A DNA stretch of 64,000 nt from an uncultured Burkholderiales bacterium. Lineage in GTDB: Bacteria > Pseudomonadota > Gammaproteobacteria > Burkholderiales > Burkholderiaceae_C. Position numbers and translations under genes: made by a program. The stretch covers positions 1 through 64,000 of the forward strand of contig CAIQHG010000087.1 of the NCBI GenBank assembly GCA_903871545.1, in the 5' to 3' direction. Below, piece after piece: positions 18,789 to 27,792 of this stretch; within the stretch, counting starts at the first letter, position 1; each line of letters opens with the position of its first letter. The notes below the pieces were generated by a model that worked only from the letters and a program-made list of their open reading frames with translations, had not been told where the DNA came from and did not search any database.

Positions 18789-20333
18789 ATGTTTGTAATG
18801 GAGAATTTCCCGCCCTACATGTTTGGTGGTCTCATTTTGATGATGCTCATCGGGTTTCCTGTCGCTTTTTCGCTCGCCTCTTTGGGTCTGGCATGCGGCT
18901 TTTACGCTATCCAAATGGGCTGGTTTCCAAGTGGCTTTATGGCGAATCTACCCTTAAATGTGTTTGGTATATTGGCCAACGACTTGTTGCTTGCAATTCC
19001 ATTTTTCACCTTCATGGGTGCAATACTGGAGAAATGTGGACTTGCTGAGGATATGCTCGACTCGATGGGTCAACTCTTTGGCCCCGTCAAAGGCGGCTTA
19101 GGGTACTCAGTTATCATTGTGGGCTTTATCTTAGGGGCGATTACGGGGACCGTTGCGGGCCAAGTTATTGCGATGGCCCTCATCTCATTGCCCGTCATGA
19201 TTCGATACGGCTACAACATGCGCTACGCAACCGGCGTGCTTGCGGCCTCTGGCACTATTACCCAACTCGTCCCCCCCTCACTGGTGCTCATTGTGATGGC
19301 GGATCAGTTGGGTCGCTCCGTTGGGGACATGTACAAGGGTGCGTGGGGGCCCTCTATTTTGCAAGTTCTCATCTTTGTGCTCTACACGTTTTTTCTCGGC
19401 GTCTTTAAACCTAGCCACGTACCCGGGGTACCGGCGTCTGCGAGAACGCTTCAAGGGTCGAGACTTTGGCTAAAGTGCTTAAGAGGCATTATCCCCTCTG
19501 CACTTTTGATCTTTGCTGTCCTTGGCTCCATGGGGGGTCTACCGGGAATGGATTCGGCGATCGCAACGCCCACCGAGGCAGGTGCTATGGGTTGCATGGG
19601 AGCACTGTTTCTTGCCGCTATTCACGGAAGAATGTCGCGCGAACTGATATGGGAGGCGATGCACAGCACCATGCGCCTGACGGCCATGGTGGTCTTTATT
19701 TTGATCGGTTCACGTGTCTTCTCTATGGTATTTCAGGGGGTAGAGGGGGGTAAATGGGTAGAGGACATGCTCTCCAATTTGCCGGGGGGTCAGGTTGGAT
19801 TTCTCATTGCCGTCAATATCTTTATTTTCTTTCTGGCTTTTTTCCTGGACTTCTTTGAGATCGCATTTATTATTCTCCCCCTTTTAGGGCCGGTGGCAAA
19901 TAAATTAGGAATCGATCTGGTTTGGTTTGGTGTGCTGCTTTGCGTAAACATGCAAACCAGTTTTATGCATCCACCCTTTGGCTTTGCGTTGTTTTATTTG
20001 AGAGGCATTGCAGATACGCTTTTCAAGGAAGCCCGAATATCCAGGCCCGTGCTATCTAAAGATATTTACCTGGGGGCACTCCCTTGGGTGATCATGCAAT
20101 TGCTCTTGGTTGTAATTGTTATATTCGTACCCCAAACTGTGACCGTGTTTTTGACCAAAGAAGCTGTTATAGACCCAAACAGCATCACCATTGAGATGCC
20201 CCGCTCTAGCGAAGATTCCGCTGCTTCAGATACAGCAGAGGGAAATGGTTTAGTCACAACTGCTGAGCAAGAAAAGGCGGCAAGTGATGCAGAGCAAAAA
20301 AGAATTAAGGATTTATTTAATCCAACCAAATAA
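18789..20333 (+). CDS. TRAP transporter large permease (DctM type)
   Basis: The large membrane subunit forms the substrate path. The 514 residues contain about 12 hydrophobic segments, with the motifs GFPVAFSLA near the start, IPFFTFMGAILEK, and the TPTEAGAMG loop typical of DctM. LDFFEIAFIILP belongs to the second half. The subfamily resembles large permeases annotated for mannitol/chloroaromatic-type uptake, which include 2-oxoacid systems. After the last helix there is a polar, charged tail of about 60 residues, longer than in most DctM proteins. The gene ends at a hairpin shared with the convergent binding-protein gene. Confidence 0.92.
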   Translation: MFVMENFPPYMFGGLILMMLIGFPVAFSLASLGLACGFYAIQMGWFPSGFMANLPLNVFGILANDLLLAIPFFTFMGAILEKCGLAEDMLDSMGQLFGPVKGGLGYSVIIVGFILGAITGTVAGQVIAMALISLPVMIRYGYNMRYATGVLAASGTITQLVPPSLVLIVMADQLGRSVGDMYKGAWGPSILQVLIFVLYTFFLGVFKPSHVPGVPASARTLQGSRLWLKCLRGIIPSALLIFAVLGSMGGLPGMDSAIATPTEAGAMGCMGALFLAAIHGRMSRELIWEAMHSTMRLTAMVVFILIGSRVFSMVFQGVEGGKWVEDMLSNLPGGQVGFLIAVNIFIFFLAFFLDFFEIAFIILPLLGPVANKLGIDLVWFGVLLCVNMQTSFMHPPFGFALFYLRGIADTLFKEARISRPVLSKDIYLGALPWVIMQLLLVVIVIFVPQTVTVFLTKEAVIDPNSITIEMPRSSEDSAASDTAEGNGLVTTAEQEKAASDAEQKRIKDLFNPTK

Positions 20334-20336
20334 ATA

Positions 20337-20363
20337 GGCCGGCTAGTTTTAATTTAGCCGGCC
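20337..20363. terminator. Bidirectional terminator between dctM and dctP genes
   Basis: GGCCGGCTA and TAGCCGGCC form a perfect 9-bp stem with a 9-base AT loop between two convergent genes. Toward the minus strand the flank reads TATTTATTT, and toward plus it is A-rich, so it is best suited to ending the minus-strand transcript. It lies directly after the dctM-type stop. Confidence 0.7.
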
Positions 20364-20407
20364 AAAGACAAAAGCTGAAAGAGTCTAGAAAACTCTAAAA
20401 AAACCTT

Positions 20408-21487
20408 TTACAACTTTTGAGCTTGCATGAAGCGGTCAAAGGTGGCTTCTGTAAAACTAAACCACAGGTTTTGCTCTGCCCTGAATTTCTTAAAGTCAGG
20501 GAAAATCTTCTTCCAGTTTTCGTTTTTATCGTTCAGCTCTTCGTAATATTTCTCAGAGGCGGCGAACGCTGCGTTCAAGATTTCTTTGGGAAACTCTTTT
20601 AACTTCGTTCCGCTTCCAACGAGTTGCTTTAAAGCTCCAGGGTTTCTTGCGTCATATTTGGCCTGAACATCGGAGTGCGCTACTGCGCAGGCGGCCTCTA
20701 AAATAGACCTATTTTCTGGACTCAGTGCCTCAAGTGCCTTGTTGTTCACAAACAAATCAATCTGGGCACCCCCTTCAAACCAACCGGGGTAATAGTAATT
20801 GGGAGCCACTTTACTCAGACCCAATTTAAGATCGTCATAGGGACCTACGAATTCGGCTGCATCAATTGTCCCCTTCTCCAGCGCCGAGTAAATATCCCCG
20901 GCAGGAATGTTTTGAGGTATTCCTCCTAAGCGCTCAATAATTCTTCCCCCAAACCCGCCAATCCTAAATTTAAGTCCCTTGATATCGGCAAGTGATTTGA
21001 TTTCTTTGCGAAACCAGCCCCCCATTTGGGATCCCGTGTTTCCAGCAGCAAAGTTCACAATATTGTATTTGGCATAAAACTCTCTCATCAACTTCATGCC
21101 GTTACCCTCTATCATCCATGCCGTGGTTTGTCTGCTGTTGAGTCCGAAAGGAATAGCGCATCCAAGGGCGAATGTCTCATCTTTACCGAAAAAGTAGTAG
21201 GCCGCTGTGTGCGCGCACTCAACAGATCCTTGCTGTACACCGTCGACAACCCCAAAAGCCGGCATCAACTCGCCCGCTGCGTGCGTGGAAATCTCAAATT
21301 TACCGCCTGACATCGCCTTCACTTCCCTAGCAATCGTCTCCGCACCGCCGTAAAGCGTGTCCAGCGATTTCGGGAAACTAGAGGCCATTCTCCACCTGAC
21401 GACGGTTTGTGCGTGAGCTGCGGGGGCAGCTGCCGCGGCCAAAATTCCAGCAATTCCTGCGTGTTTGATAAGCGAGCGACGTTCCAT
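20408..21487 (-). CDS. TRAP substrate-binding protein, TakP-like (2-oxoacids)
   Basis: This periplasmic protein captures substrate for the adjacent TRAP permease. The ATG at 21487 gives MERRSLIKHAG, a twin-arginine-type signal with a hydrophobic Ala-rich core ending AAHAQ; GGGAA lies about 9 bases upstream, favouring it over an ATG at 21502. The roughly 360-residue protein carries FRIGGFGGRIIERLG and GTIDAAEFVGPYDD. These match the TakP family, whose characterised member binds pyruvate and other 2-oxoacids with a sodium ion. It is transcribed toward its permease genes rather than with them. Related DctP proteins bind lactate or sugar acids, so the exact substrate is open. Confidence 0.88.
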   Translation of the reverse strand: MERRSLIKHAGIAGILAAAAAPAAHAQTVVRWRMASSFPKSLDTLYGGAETIAREVKAMSGGKFEISTHAAGELMPAFGVVDGVQQGSVECAHTAAYYFFGKDETFALGCAIPFGLNSRQTTAWMIEGNGMKLMREFYAKYNIVNFAAGNTGSQMGGWFRKEIKSLADIKGLKFRIGGFGGRIIERLGGIPQNIPAGDIYSALEKGTIDAAEFVGPYDDLKLGLSKVAPNYYYPGWFEGGAQIDLFVNNKALEALSPENRSILEAACAVAHSDVQAKYDARNPGALKQLVGSGTKLKEFPKEILNAAFAASEKYYEELNDKNENWKKIFPDFKKFRAEQNLWFSFTEATFDRFMQAQKL

Positions 21488-21635
21488 AATAAAAATTCCC
21501 ATTGAAGTAGTAATTGAAGGTGTAGTTAGAACAACTTTTTCATTTTAATCAAACTTGCATCCCCTCTTTGTAGGGAACAACCCAACCTATTCGCGTTAAT
21601 ATAGGCCCCAAAGAAGATCCCACACGCTATTATTC

Positions 21636-21658
21636 GCTCACAACAGTCGGTTGTGAGC
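21636..21658. repeat. 9-bp inverted repeat in the divergent dctP-ubiH promoter region
   Basis: GCTCACAAC and GTTGTGAGC are separated by five bases (AGTCG). There is no T run on either side, so it is not an obvious terminator. It lies midway between two divergent genes, about 150 bases before the TRAP binding-protein start and 114 before the monooxygenase start. That fits an operator for a dimeric repressor or activator; the regulator is unknown. Confidence 0.55.
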
Positions 21659-21771
21659 CAAAAAAGTAAGCTTTAGGGTTTAGGGCTCAAGCAAGTCGTT
21701 AATTTTTATTGCTATTTGAATGTTATTGACCCCTACTGCATGCCCGTTAATGACATTAATCCTACAATGAC

Positions 21772-23079
21772 ATGATGTTTGAAAATGTAGACATTTGTGT
21801 TCACGGAGACGGAGTGGTTGGTTGCGTGACTGCGCTTTTGCTTTCGCGTTTAAACCTAAGGGTTGCTCTTTTAAAGTCTCCCATAAAACCTACAACCACT
21901 GCGCCGGGTTTTGATATTCGAGCGTACGCGTTGAACTCCCACTCCAAATCAATTCTAGAGTCTATAAAAGCCTGGCCAGAGGGAGACAAAAGCACGTCTG
22001 TAAACGAGATGTATGTTCACGCAGATCAGGGCGAAGTTGTTCAATTTAGAGGTACCGATTTGTATACCGGGCGCAGACCCGAGCCAGGTCACAGTGACTC
22101 AGACTGTCCTCCCTCGCTCACTTGGATCGTTGAGGTTGGGGCGCTTGAGCAAAGACTTGATCAGGCACTCAAGTGCAGTAAAGTCTTAGTTCTTAGCGCG
22201 TCCGATCCCTCCTACCCCCAACTACGCATTAACGACCAGAAGTTAACCAAAACACCTCTGAGCGTCGTTTGCGAGGGCTACACGGGCGAGTTTAAAAAAA
22301 CGCTCCTTACAAAGACCACATCAACGCCCTACTATCAGCACGCTTTAGCCACTCGCGTCCAAGTACAGGAGGTGCACCGGGGCGTAGCCCATCAATGGTT
22401 CAATCACTCGAAAACGGCAAGCGCGGCTTGGGAGGCAATGCATGGTCAAGAAGGACTAGAAATTATTGCTCTTTTACCGACCGGCGGCCCACACTCGAAT
22501 ACCTTTGCTGTTGTTTGGTCCGCCTCTGGCGAGAAAATCGCAAAACTAAAAACGCTCTCAGACCCTGATTTTGCCAAAGCATTGTCCTCAAGCACCCGAG
22601 ACGGCTTTAAAGAATTGACGGCCTGTGGTCCGCGCCAATCATGGCCTCTTGCTCTCAGCTCAAGCTCACAATGGGCTGGGGCCTTCAACTCAAAAGCCAG
22701 TTGGGTGCTTTGCGGCGACAGCGCCCACACCGTCCACCCCCTTGCAGGAATGGGCCTGAACTTAGGGCTTGGAGACGCTCAGTGCTTGCATGATTTTTTA
22801 CAGGAGAGACAGTTGCACACCTCTTGGAGGCCTCTTTCGGATTTGAGGCTCTTAAATGCGTACGCGCGAGAGCGAAAACTAGCCATCCTTGCACCAGTCA
22901 CCTTTATAGATTTAATTCAGCGGCTCTTTGCCAGCGATTTCGCCCTAGCCCGTCTAATAAGGAACAACGGATTTAAGGCATTCAACTCATTTAGTCCTCT
23001 AAAAAAGTGGACAATTGCACAAGCCTCTAGTAAAACGTCCAGCAACTCGGTCAGTTTTGGTTCGGATGGCTATGCGTAG
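21772..23079 (+). CDS. FAD-dependent monooxygenase, UbiH/UbiF/VisC family
   Basis: Members of this family hydroxylate the aromatic ring of ubiquinone precursors. The 435 residues contain the N-terminal dinucleotide motif GDGVVG (residues 12-17) and the late FAD motif GDSAHTVHPLAGMGLNLGLGD that defines the family. The middle part is divergent. Two ATGs in tandem (21772, 21775) are equally possible starts. The Burkholderiales neighbourhood monooxygenase-dsbC-M61 peptidase is preserved. Which ring position it hydroxylates (UbiH, UbiF, UbiI or UbiM type) cannot be told from sequence alone. Confidence 0.85.
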   Translation: MMFENVDICVHGDGVVGCVTALLLSRLNLRVALLKSPIKPTTTAPGFDIRAYALNSHSKSILESIKAWPEGDKSTSVNEMYVHADQGEVVQFRGTDLYTGRRPEPGHSDSDCPPSLTWIVEVGALEQRLDQALKCSKVLVLSASDPSYPQLRINDQKLTKTPLSVVCEGYTGEFKKTLLTKTTSTPYYQHALATRVQVQEVHRGVAHQWFNHSKTASAAWEAMHGQEGLEIIALLPTGGPHSNTFAVVWSASGEKIAKLKTLSDPDFAKALSSSTRDGFKELTACGPRQSWPLALSSSSQWAGAFNSKASWVLCGDSAHTVHPLAGMGLNLGLGDAQCLHDFLQERQLHTSWRPLSDLRLLNAYARERKLAILAPVTFIDLIQRLFASDFALARLIRNNGFKAFNSFSPLKKWTIAQASSKTSSNSVSFGSDGYA

Positions 23080-23184
23080 TGCCCCCCAATCGAACCAGAT
23101 CATTTTCTTAAATCCTCCTTTGAAACTCTTTTAATTAACCCCTTCATTAAACCTCTAGTCGCTCCTAAAAGAGCCCATAAACGT

Positions 23185-23910
23185 ATGAACCGTAAAATTT
23201 ACTTGCTCGCTGCCCTCTTAAGCTCCCTCCTATGCACGCACACGTTTGCAGATACGGTCGAGAACACGATCCGCAAAAACCTAACCGAGCGATTACCCCA
23301 ACTTCCCCATATTGATGAGATCTCAAAGACTCCCATGAACGGGCTGTATGAGCTTCGTATCGATGAGACTGAAATATATTACACAGATGCAGAGGGAAAT
23401 TTCCTAATTCAGGGAAATTTAATGGATACCAAATCGAGAAAAAATTTAACTGAGGAGAGAACCGATAAACTGCTGGCCGTCTCCTTTGACACCTTGCCCG
23501 TGAAAGATGCCTTCACCATTGTCAGGGGAACAGGCAAGAGAAGGATTGCGGTGTTTGAGGACCCCAACTGCGGTTACTGCAAGAAGTTTGAAAAAGATCT
23601 TCAAAAAATTGACAACGTCACAATCTATTTATTCCTCTATCCCATACTAAGCGCGGACTCAATGGATAAATCTAAAAACATTTGGTGCGGCAAAGATAAG
23701 TCTAAAACCTGGCAAGACTGGATGGTTAAAGGCCAAACGCCCGCTGCGCTGACCGCTCCCTGCGAGAGCAGCGCGCTGCAAAGAAACCTTGAGTTCGGAA
23801 GAAAACATAAAGTAAACGGAACTCCAACCATTCTTTTGGCTGATGGCACAAGGGTGCCTGGCGCCATAGAGGCCAAGGAATTAGAAAAGCTTCTAACTGA
23901 TGTGAAATGA
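23185..23910 (+). CDS. dsbC: Thiol:disulfide interchange protein DsbC
   Basis: DsbC is a periplasmic disulfide isomerase kept reduced by DsbD. The 241 residues begin with a signal peptide (about 1-22, ending HTFA). An N-terminal dimerisation domain (about 25-85) and a linker helix follow. The thioredoxin domain has the active site Cys129-Gly-Tyr-Cys132 in DPNCGYCKKF and the cis-proline loop NGTPTI. A second cysteine pair (in WCGKDK and APCES) matches the structural disulfide of E. coli DsbC. It starts 105 bases after the monooxygenase on the same strand. Confidence 0.95.
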   Translation: MNRKIYLLAALLSSLLCTHTFADTVENTIRKNLTERLPQLPHIDEISKTPMNGLYELRIDETEIYYTDAEGNFLIQGNLMDTKSRKNLTEERTDKLLAVSFDTLPVKDAFTIVRGTGKRRIAVFEDPNCGYCKKFEKDLQKIDNVTIYLFLYPILSADSMDKSKNIWCGKDKSKTWQDWMVKGQTPAALTAPCESSALQRNLEFGRKHKVNGTPTILLADGTRVPGAIEAKELEKLLTDVK

Positions 23911-23987
23911 TCCCTGCTTGACCTTATCTAGAGTTGCCCCTCTTATTCATAAATTAGTAGATGAAAAATTTTTGAAGGGATAGATGT

Positions 23988-24407
23988 TTGAAAAATAAAG
24001 TATTGGTACTAGGTTACTGCGGGCTGATCCCCTTTGTTGTGTTTACGGTTTGCATCTGGATCGTAACGCCTGAGTTGCAACCCTTTGTAGCTTTAGCGTT
24101 AACGGGGTACGCGGCTTCCATAGTCTCTTTCTTGGGTGGTATTCACTGGGGTATCGGCTTTAAACAAGATGTTAAGCACAAAGATTTTCACTTTATTTGG
24201 GGCGTAATCCCCTCTCTTGCAGCCTGGATTTGTGTCATCATGCCCGCATACGCAGCGCTCCCCTTGCTTGCGGTCATTTTGGTCGTTTGCTACTTGGTAG
24301 ATTTAAAAACTTGGCCCTTGGTTGACTTGCAAGAGTGGCTCAGGCTCAGGCTCGTGTTAACAGTGGTTGCAGCGCTTAGTTGTTTGATAGCGGCTGGCGC
24401 CGCCTAA
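23988..24407 (+). CDS. DUF3429 family membrane protein
   Basis: Function unknown. The frame begins with TTG at 23988, preceded 7 bases upstream by AAGGGA; the nearby ATG at 23984 runs into a stop after four codons. The 139 residues have four to five hydrophobic segments. The sequence YAASIVSFLGGIHWGIG is the signature I associate with DUF3429, small inner-membrane proteins common in proteobacteria. It lies between dsbC and the M61 peptidase gene on the same strand. Confidence 0.75.
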   Translation: MKNKVLVLGYCGLIPFVVFTVCIWIVTPELQPFVALALTGYAASIVSFLGGIHWGIGFKQDVKHKDFHFIWGVIPSLAAWICVIMPAYAALPLLAVILVVCYLVDLKTWPLVDLQEWLRLRLVLTVVAALSCLIAAGAA

Positions 24408-24471
24408 ACAAGAATTGGTTCTAATGGATATTTTTTTTCTTTTTTTCTTTTTAAAACTGAGCTAGCCAATC

Positions 24472-26349
24472 ATGCCTAAGAAGCGTACCTCTACAAAGCC
24501 TTCTCCAACCTTAAAACACAACATTCTCTACGAGATAGTGGGTACAGATACCAATTCGCATACGTTCAAAGTTAAATGCACACTCTCCAAGCCCACTAAG
24601 AATCAGGTTATTCATTTCCCCCAGTGGATCGTTGGAAGCTACATGATCCGTGACTTCTCAAAACAGCTACACGATTTAACAGCAGAGCAAAATAACAAAC
24701 CCGTGCTTTGCCACCAGCTTACCAAATCCAGTTGGGCACTAGGTTGTACGAGTAAATCTGCACTCACACTGACCTACGATGTTTACGCGCGAGATGTGTC
24801 CGTTAGAGGGGCCTGGTTGGACGCAGAGCGTGCATTTTTTAATGGTACTAGCCTTTTTTTTGAATTCGAAGGACATTCGGATCAACCGTGTTTGTTAAAT
24901 CTGAATTCCAATTCATTCAAAGATTTAGAAAATCCACTCAACTCTGAGCCCAAGGTGTTAACGGGTTTGGAGCCACTGAAAACGGACAAAAACGGTTGGG
25001 GCGTCTACGCCGCGCAGTCTTATTCAGCTTTAGTGGACACTCCAGTTCTAATCGGAAATCCATGGGTCGGTGAATTTAGTACAAGAGGTGTTTTACACCG
25101 ATTTGCTGTCACGGGCTGTCCACCGTCCTTTGACACTGAAAGACTTTTGACGGATTGTAAAAAAATATGCGAGACCATCATAGACTTTTGGCATCAAGGA
25201 GCCGAGCCCGCCGTAGATGCGTATTTATTTATTTTGAACGCGACCCAAGATGGCTACGGAGGCTTGGAGCACCACAACTCAACAGTGCTACAGTGCAAAC
25301 GCACCGATCTGCCCAATGTCCACAAAGGCCATTCAAGTGATGGATACGCTGGGTTACTGGGGTTGATATCCCACGAATATTTTCATACTTGGAACGTAAA
25401 ACGCTTAAGACCTTTAGAATTTACACGCTATCAATTTGATAGGGAGAACTACACTGAAATGTTGTGGTTTTTTGAAGGATTCACCAGTTACTTTGACGAT
25501 CTTTTACTTCGCAGATCAGGCCTTATTACGGATCAGCAATATTTAAAGTTAGTCAACAAAAATATTCAACAAGTTTTGCAAACACCGGGCAGGCGCGTTC
25601 AGTCAGTAGCTAAAGCCAGTTTTGATGCCTGGGTAAAGTATTACAAATCAGATGAGAACACGCCCAACATAACGGTGAGTTACTACGCCAAAGGAGCATT
25701 AATTGCGCTTTGTTTTGACCTTAAGCTAAGAAGCTTCAACTCAAGTCTTGACTCAGTGATGCGAGAACTCTTTAATCGCTCAAAGGGCGGTCCTATGGGT
25801 GAGAGTGATTTTGAGCAGGTGCTGGCAGATCTCACCCACCGATCTTGGAAAAAAGAGATCACGCAGTGGGTACACGGAATTAAGGATCTGCCCTATGAGA
25901 CTTTGCTAGGGGAGAACGGCGTTCAAGTTGATAAAGCACCCGACCCCCTTCAGCTTCAGCTTGGCATAAGAGCGGATGAGGTCAAATCCGGCATTCATAT
26001 CAAAATGGTTCTAAGTGGCAGTATTGCCCAAGCCAGTGGCTTTGCGCCCGGGGATGAGTGGATTGGAATAGAAATAGGGGAGCAACTCAGCTCAGTTAAG
26101 ATCAAAAAATCTCAGAAATCCAACAAAACTCCAACCAGCTACACATCGTCTTGGCGGCTAAAAAAACTAGATGACCTTGCGCTATTCATCGGCAAAAGAA
26201 AAGACTTTAATGCGCTAGTTTGCCGGGATCAAAGGATCATTAAATTGCATGTCGATTTTGATATAGACAGCGTGAGTGAGAATAGAAGTAATTGCACTCT
26301 ATCGGTTAAAGACAAGGAGCGGTTGAGTAAGTGGTTGCTAAATATTTAG
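24472..26349 (+). CDS. M61-family glycyl aminopeptidase-like protease
   Basis: M61 enzymes are zinc peptidases that remove N-terminal Gly or Ala. The 625-residue protein has the zinc motif HEYFHTWNVKRLRP (His at about 301 and 305, Glu302 catalytic) and the third ligand in WFFEGFTSYFDD about 30 residues later. An N-terminal beta domain precedes the catalytic part. A PDZ-like domain near 505-605 carries GSIAQASGFAPGDEW. There is no signal peptide, so it is probably cytoplasmic. The family is regularly found next to dsbC and ubiH-like genes in Burkholderiales. A poly-T stretch (about 24429-24454) just upstream may be a terminator remnant. Confidence 0.9.
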   Translation: MPKKRTSTKPSPTLKHNILYEIVGTDTNSHTFKVKCTLSKPTKNQVIHFPQWIVGSYMIRDFSKQLHDLTAEQNNKPVLCHQLTKSSWALGCTSKSALTLTYDVYARDVSVRGAWLDAERAFFNGTSLFFEFEGHSDQPCLLNLNSNSFKDLENPLNSEPKVLTGLEPLKTDKNGWGVYAAQSYSALVDTPVLIGNPWVGEFSTRGVLHRFAVTGCPPSFDTERLLTDCKKICETIIDFWHQGAEPAVDAYLFILNATQDGYGGLEHHNSTVLQCKRTDLPNVHKGHSSDGYAGLLGLISHEYFHTWNVKRLRPLEFTRYQFDRENYTEMLWFFEGFTSYFDDLLLRRSGLITDQQYLKLVNKNIQQVLQTPGRRVQSVAKASFDAWVKYYKSDENTPNITVSYYAKGALIALCFDLKLRSFNSSLDSVMRELFNRSKGGPMGESDFEQVLADLTHRSWKKEITQWVHGIKDLPYETLLGENGVQVDKAPDPLQLQLGIRADEVKSGIHIKMVLSGSIAQASGFAPGDEWIGIEIGEQLSSVKIKKSQKSNKTPTSYTSSWRLKKLDDLALFIGKRKDFNALVCRDQRIIKLHVDFDIDSVSENRSNCTLSVKDKERLSKWLLNI

Positions 26350-26352
26350 TTT

Positions 26353-27510
26353 TTATACTAAATAAGGTAAAAGTTTAAAACCAATTAGAGTAGCGCTAAC
26401 AGAATCGATAAGGAGCAAATGCAAGTAATTAACCTTACCGTTCATCTGCGCGCCTAAACTCCAGCACATCAAAAGAATCGCGGCAATGATCTGCAGGGCG
26501 TCTTTGTAAACCACCTCCTCTTCCACCGATAAGAAAAGAACGGTTACGGCAACAATACTGAAAAACTGCAAAAGACAAACGACTACGTTTGAGCGGCTCC
26601 AAAGTATTTGTTTGAGCTCTCCTACATTTGTTTGACGTGCAGGCTCAGATTCCATTAAAGGCTTTGTGCGAATTTGTTCAGTATTTTCCCAGCCTGGGGG
26701 CATGAATATTTTTCTGAGCTTATCAAACCAGCCTGATGTTTGCCTGACAGATCGAAACACATTCACATACCCGCTAAGTACAATCCACACGGGATCGACA
26801 CTATCAAATGGTTTTAAGGTACCGTAAACGCAGGGCTCAACCTCAGGCTCATAGGTGCCAAAAAGATGGTCCCAAACCATTAAAAATCCACCATAATTTT
26901 TATCCACATACTGTGCATTTGTAGCATGATGGACTCTGTGGTTGGCAGGTGAATTGAAGACCCAATCAAACCACCCCATTTTGCCGATATGCTCAGTATG
27001 AACCCAAAATTGATAAAAAAGTACGATGAGAACGGTTACCAATAATTGTTTTGGGGGCATACCGATGAATGCAAGGGGGAGATAAAAGACAAAGCCAAGG
27101 ATGGGCTCGGTACTTACTTGTCTTAAAGCGACTGACAGGTTGTAGCGCTTACTTTGGTGGTGGATAACGTGGGAGGCCCAAAAAATAGCACTTTTATGCT
27201 CAGTACGGTGAAACCAATAATCACAAAAATCAAACGCAACTAAACCTATGGCAATACCCATCCAAGAAAGCCAAAATGGGTTTTGAAAGTCATTCCATAT
27301 TAATCGGTAAACTACAGTGTAGATACCGATATGGAAAAACTGGTTAACAAACTGGGATAGTCTACTGATCAAACCCTGAAGCAAATTAGTGAAGGTGTCT
27401 TCCCAAGAGTAGTTGTTTTTATTTTGGAACCACCCGTAAGCAAATTCCACGGCCATAAGCAACGTGAAAATAGGAATTGCGAAAAGTACCAGTTGTTCCA
27501 TGATTGACAT
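26353..27510 (-). CDS. Fatty acid hydroxylase superfamily protein, AGMO/sterol-desaturase-like
   Basis: A membrane di-iron oxygenase. The 385 residues hold the histidine boxes DYWFHRTEH, HVIHHQSKRYN, FWVHTEH and NHRVHHATN, followed by VDKNYGGFLMVWDHLFGTYEPE. That last block and the order of boxes resemble alkylglycerol monooxygenase (AGMO/TMEM195) more than classic sterol desaturases. Four or more helices surround the boxes. The C-terminal 120 residues contain two to three extra helices. Substrates could be ether lipids, fatty acids or sterol-like lipids; none can be assigned. The gene converges on the M61 peptidase gene, three bases apart. ATGs at 27510 and 27501 are both possible starts. 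Confidence 0.8.
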   Translation of the reverse strand: MSIMEQLVLFAIPIFTLLMAVEFAYGWFQNKNNYSWEDTFTNLLQGLISRLSQFVNQFFHIGIYTVVYRLIWNDFQNPFWLSWMGIAIGLVAFDFCDYWFHRTEHKSAIFWASHVIHHQSKRYNLSVALRQVSTEPILGFVFYLPLAFIGMPPKQLLVTVLIVLFYQFWVHTEHIGKMGWFDWVFNSPANHRVHHATNAQYVDKNYGGFLMVWDHLFGTYEPEVEPCVYGTLKPFDSVDPVWIVLSGYVNVFRSVRQTSGWFDKLRKIFMPPGWENTEQIRTKPLMESEPARQTNVGELKQILWSRSNVVVCLLQFFSIVAVTVLFLSVEEEVVYKDALQIIAAILLMCWSLGAQMNGKVNYLHLLLIDSVSATLIGFKLLPYLV

Positions 27511-27792
27511 TTTAATTTAAACTTACTTTTTCACCATGATTAAATGTCAAAATATTTGGTGATAAGGAAAATTTAAGGTAATTTCGCCAAAAAATAAAGT
27601 TAAAACCGACTAAGTTTGCCAAAGCAAAATGAGTTTGAGGATCGAGAATCATTTAAAGACGCTGATTTTGGACTGAGCGAATACGCTAAGCATAGTCCTC
27701 AAATTGGTCTTTTGAGCTGAAGGATGGGTCTCAAGACTCTTTTAAATTCAATGCACACATCGAAGTCAAATTTAGGGCGAAAAATGCAGAAA

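Noticed and set aside
18719-19048. 109-codon frame overlapping the start of the TRAP large permease
   Set aside because: It is an out-of-frame shadow of the permease gene.
21636-21658. lac-type operator
   Set aside because: The half-sites GCTCACAAC/GTTGTGAGC are in the opposite order to the lac operator, with a different spacer, and no LacI-type gene is nearby.
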